From positions 1 through 35,021 of IMG/VR virus record IMGVR_UViG_3300045999_007880: DNA of 35,021 nt, one strand, 5' to 3'. The notes beneath the pieces were generated by a model. That model ran no database searches, was not told the DNA's origin, and worked only from the letters and a program-made list of their open reading frames with translations. The position numbers and the translations under genes are program-made. Shown one piece after another: positions 33,820-35,021 of this stretch. Origin of the DNA: a virus. How positions within the stretch are numbered: position 1 is the first letter of the stretch; the number at the start of each line of letters is the position of its first letter.

Positions 33820-34118
33820 TAATTATTGAGCCAGAACACTTCCACCAGTTCTTTAGCCTCTCGCAAGCCAAGACGCGGATTAAAGGTGTCCCTCAACTTC
33901 TTGATAGCCTCAATCTTTTTGCCCTCACGAGCAAAGTCCCGAACCGTGTGAAGGTCGCCCAAAGAATACTCGGGCGCATAGGTCGTGGCAACAGGGCTAA
34001 CAGGCTGTTCGCCCACAATTTGCGCAGCCTCTGTGAGGCTCTTGGCAATATACTCGTCGCCGTTGTCCTTACCGATAACAAGCCCGTTGTTAACAACTCG
34101 AATATAGTCGTAGCGCAT
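33819..34118 (-). CDS. Protein with L7/L12 C-terminal-like domain
   Basis: 99 aa from MRYDYIRVVNNG; the earlier in-frame ATG lies in promoter sequence. The C-terminal 35 residues, KKIEAIKKLRDTFNPRLGLREAKELVE, match the factor-binding helix-turn-helix of ribosomal protein L7/L12 (IKxxREatGLGLKEAKxLV). In L7/L12 this face recruits translation GTPases. Phage proteins with this domain are seen occasionally with unknown role; interaction with EF-G/EF-Tu or mimicry is a speculation. Confidence 0.7.
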   Translation of the reverse strand: MRYDYIRVVNNGLVIGKDNGDEYIAKSLTEAAQIVGEQPVSPVATTYAPEYSLGDLHTVRDFAREGKKIEAIKKLRDTFNPRLGLREAKELVEVFWLNN

Positions 34119-34143
34119 AACTCTCTCCGTTGTTTGCTCAGTC

Positions 34144-34172
34144 TGTATGCCATAACACGCCCTAGCTGTCAA
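34144..34172 (-). promoter_or_regulatory. Minus-strand promoter, CATACA type
   Basis: TTGACA, 17 bp ending GG, CATACA, then GACTGAGC. Confidence 0.7.
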
Positions 34173-34190
34173 CAACTATTTTTTGCTTTA

Positions 34191-34242
34191 TTATCAAGCG
34201 TTTAGACGCCGAGGCGCCGGGGTGGCTAACCCCTTGTTATTA
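34191..34242. repeat. Intergenic GC palindrome copy 11 (52-bp exact direct repeat)
   Basis: Identical partner of 33768-33819; abuts the stop of the gene at 34240. Confidence 0.9.
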
Positions 34243-34443
34243 TTGGATAACCTCCACAGCTTCCCAATTCAGATAACAGTCTGCAAACAATCCCTCCACA
34301 AAATACGGAATATCGTCATAACTTTCCTCAGCAGCCATTTCTTTAATAGCCTCATTAGCGTGCAGCCAGCGCATACCGGCTTCACGGCTGGCGAAAACAA
34401 TATTGCCTTCGCCAATATCCCATTCACTCCACAGTCTAAACAT
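34240..34443 (-). CDS. Small acidic protein of unknown function
   Basis: 67 aa (MFRLWSEWDIGEGNIVFASR...), AAAGGAGAAACC before ATG; a longer frame overlaps the gene at 34455. No family recognised. Confidence 0.6.
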   Translation of the reverse strand: MFRLWSEWDIGEGNIVFASREAGMRWLHANEAIKEMAAEESYDDIPYFVEGLFADCYLNWEAVEVIQ

Positions 34444-34454
34444 GGTTTCTCCTT

Positions 34455-34706
34455 TCACCACCACACAGTTTTCAGTTGTTTCAGTTCCCGAATAGTTTCT
34501 GGAACGCCTTGCATCCACACAGATGTAATCGTTAGCAGCAAAGCATAAATCCACGAAAGCGGATGCAGCAATCTAAGATGCTGAATTGCTTCCCCATATT
34601 TATTTTCACGCCACTCAATCGCGCCGAGGTAGTGCATTATTCGCAGCAACTTCAAGTGCTTTAGCTTGAATTGTTTGCTTTCTTGAAAGTTCATGCTTAC
34701 ACCCAT
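34455..34706 (-). CDS. Small protein, possible membrane association
   Basis: 83 aa; MGVSMNFQESKQ from 34706, or MNFQESKQ from 34694. The first ATG overlaps the upstream stop by 10 bp; neither has a strong ribosome site. A central hydrophobic helix (LSWIYALLLTITSVWM) follows a basic amphipathic part. Unknown function. Confidence 0.55.
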   Translation of the reverse strand: MGVSMNFQESKQFKLKHLKLLRIMHYLGAIEWRENKYGEAIQHLRLLHPLSWIYALLLTITSVWMQGVPETIRELKQLKTVWW

Positions 34707-34993
34707 TTCTCAAAGTCACGAATGAAAGAAGCCTTGCGTGCTTCAAATTTTTCTTCACGTTCTGCAATCTCTTTTTCGCGGCCGTCAAGTTCACGCTCTT
34801 TGCGATAATAGCGATTGCTAGCCTCGTTATAGTTACTCCAGAGTTTAGCGTTTTCTCGCCGCAGCCGTTCAAGCGTCTCGCAAGCCTCTTTCAGCAGCCG
34901 CGCTTCTTTGACCTTGCCTTTTTCAACAAGCCATTCGCCATTTTCGGAAACATAGTGTTCGCGGATACGATGCTCGATCAGTTTGTCAGTCAT
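34697..34993 (-). CDS. Coiled-coil protein of unknown function
   Basis: 98 aa (MTDKLIEHRIREHYVSENGE...), long charged heptad helix (LERLRRENAKLWSNYNEA ... EKEIAEREEKFEARKA). AAAGGGAGAGCGCT before ATG. The promoter lies beyond the window edge; GAGCAGACTGAGTG at the edge resembles the start of a right-arm leader. Confidence 0.65.
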   Translation of the reverse strand: MTDKLIEHRIREHYVSENGEWLVEKGKVKEARLLKEACETLERLRRENAKLWSNYNEASNRYYRKERELDGREKEIAEREEKFEARKASFIRDFEKWV

Positions 34994-35021
34994 AGCGCTC
35001 TCCCTTTCACTCAGTCTGCTC

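Noticed and set aside
1-35021. Integrase, att sites or prophage boundaries
   Set aside because: No recombinase gene and no duplicated tRNA end were seen; nothing supports lysogeny in this window.

Overview
The window is part of the genome of a tailed bacteriophage, most likely infecting a (probably marine) alphaproteobacterium. Phage identity rests on a GH19 endolysin with an overlapping i-spanin/o-spanin pair, a dUTPase, a dNMP kinase, two HNH endonucleases and long runs of tiny ATGA-overlapping genes. The host guess rests on a circularly permuted (two-piece) tmRNA gene with the tag ANDNFAPSAQALAA and on alphaproteobacterial-looking PlcP, Agt and PstS proteins.

Layout. (1) 1-10,900, plus strand: a tRNA-like element, a Ro60-like (DUF2828/TROVE-vWA) protein, nucleotide-metabolism genes, many small unknowns, a kinase-fold protein and the lysis cassette. 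(2) 10,918-13,250: 2.3 kb with no credible protein gene, holding two promoter-led structured RNA regions, one tRNA-Met(CAT), several degenerate tRNA-like folds and a strong intrinsic terminator. (3) 13,275-24,571, plus strand: auxiliary metabolic genes, namely a BMP-family ABC substrate-binding protein, a short ATP-type PEP carboxykinase, permuted tmRNA, plcP-agt, pstS behind a Pho-box-like promoter and a small outer-membrane beta-barrel, with two HNH endonucleases among them. (4) 24,568-25,551, minus strand: a LamG-domain protein and a small putative structural protein. (5) 25,600-27,140: a strand-switch region with a ~209-nt sRNA unit, C-GAA-G triloop hairpins, a 38-bp tandem repeat and four 104-bp repeats each carrying a consensus-like promoter; a candidate replication origin. 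(6) 27,143-34,993, all minus strand: small accessory genes in short operons, each operon preceded by a promoter and separated by a recurring ~45-bp GC-rich imperfect palindrome, resembling the promoter/stem-loop cassettes of T4-type hyperplastic regions.

How the genes may work together. plcP (phospholipase C-type phosphoesterase), agt (glycolipid-forming glycosyltransferase) and pstS (phosphate-binding protein) are the components by which alphaproteobacteria answer phosphate starvation: import phosphate and replace phospholipid by glycolipid. Having all three in one phage next to a Pho-box-like site suggests the phage keeps or mimics this response to free phosphate for DNA synthesis. The tmRNA, tRNA-Met, structured RNAs and Ro-like protein form a second, RNA-centred theme. 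All functions are inferred from sequence motifs read by eye; no database search was possible.
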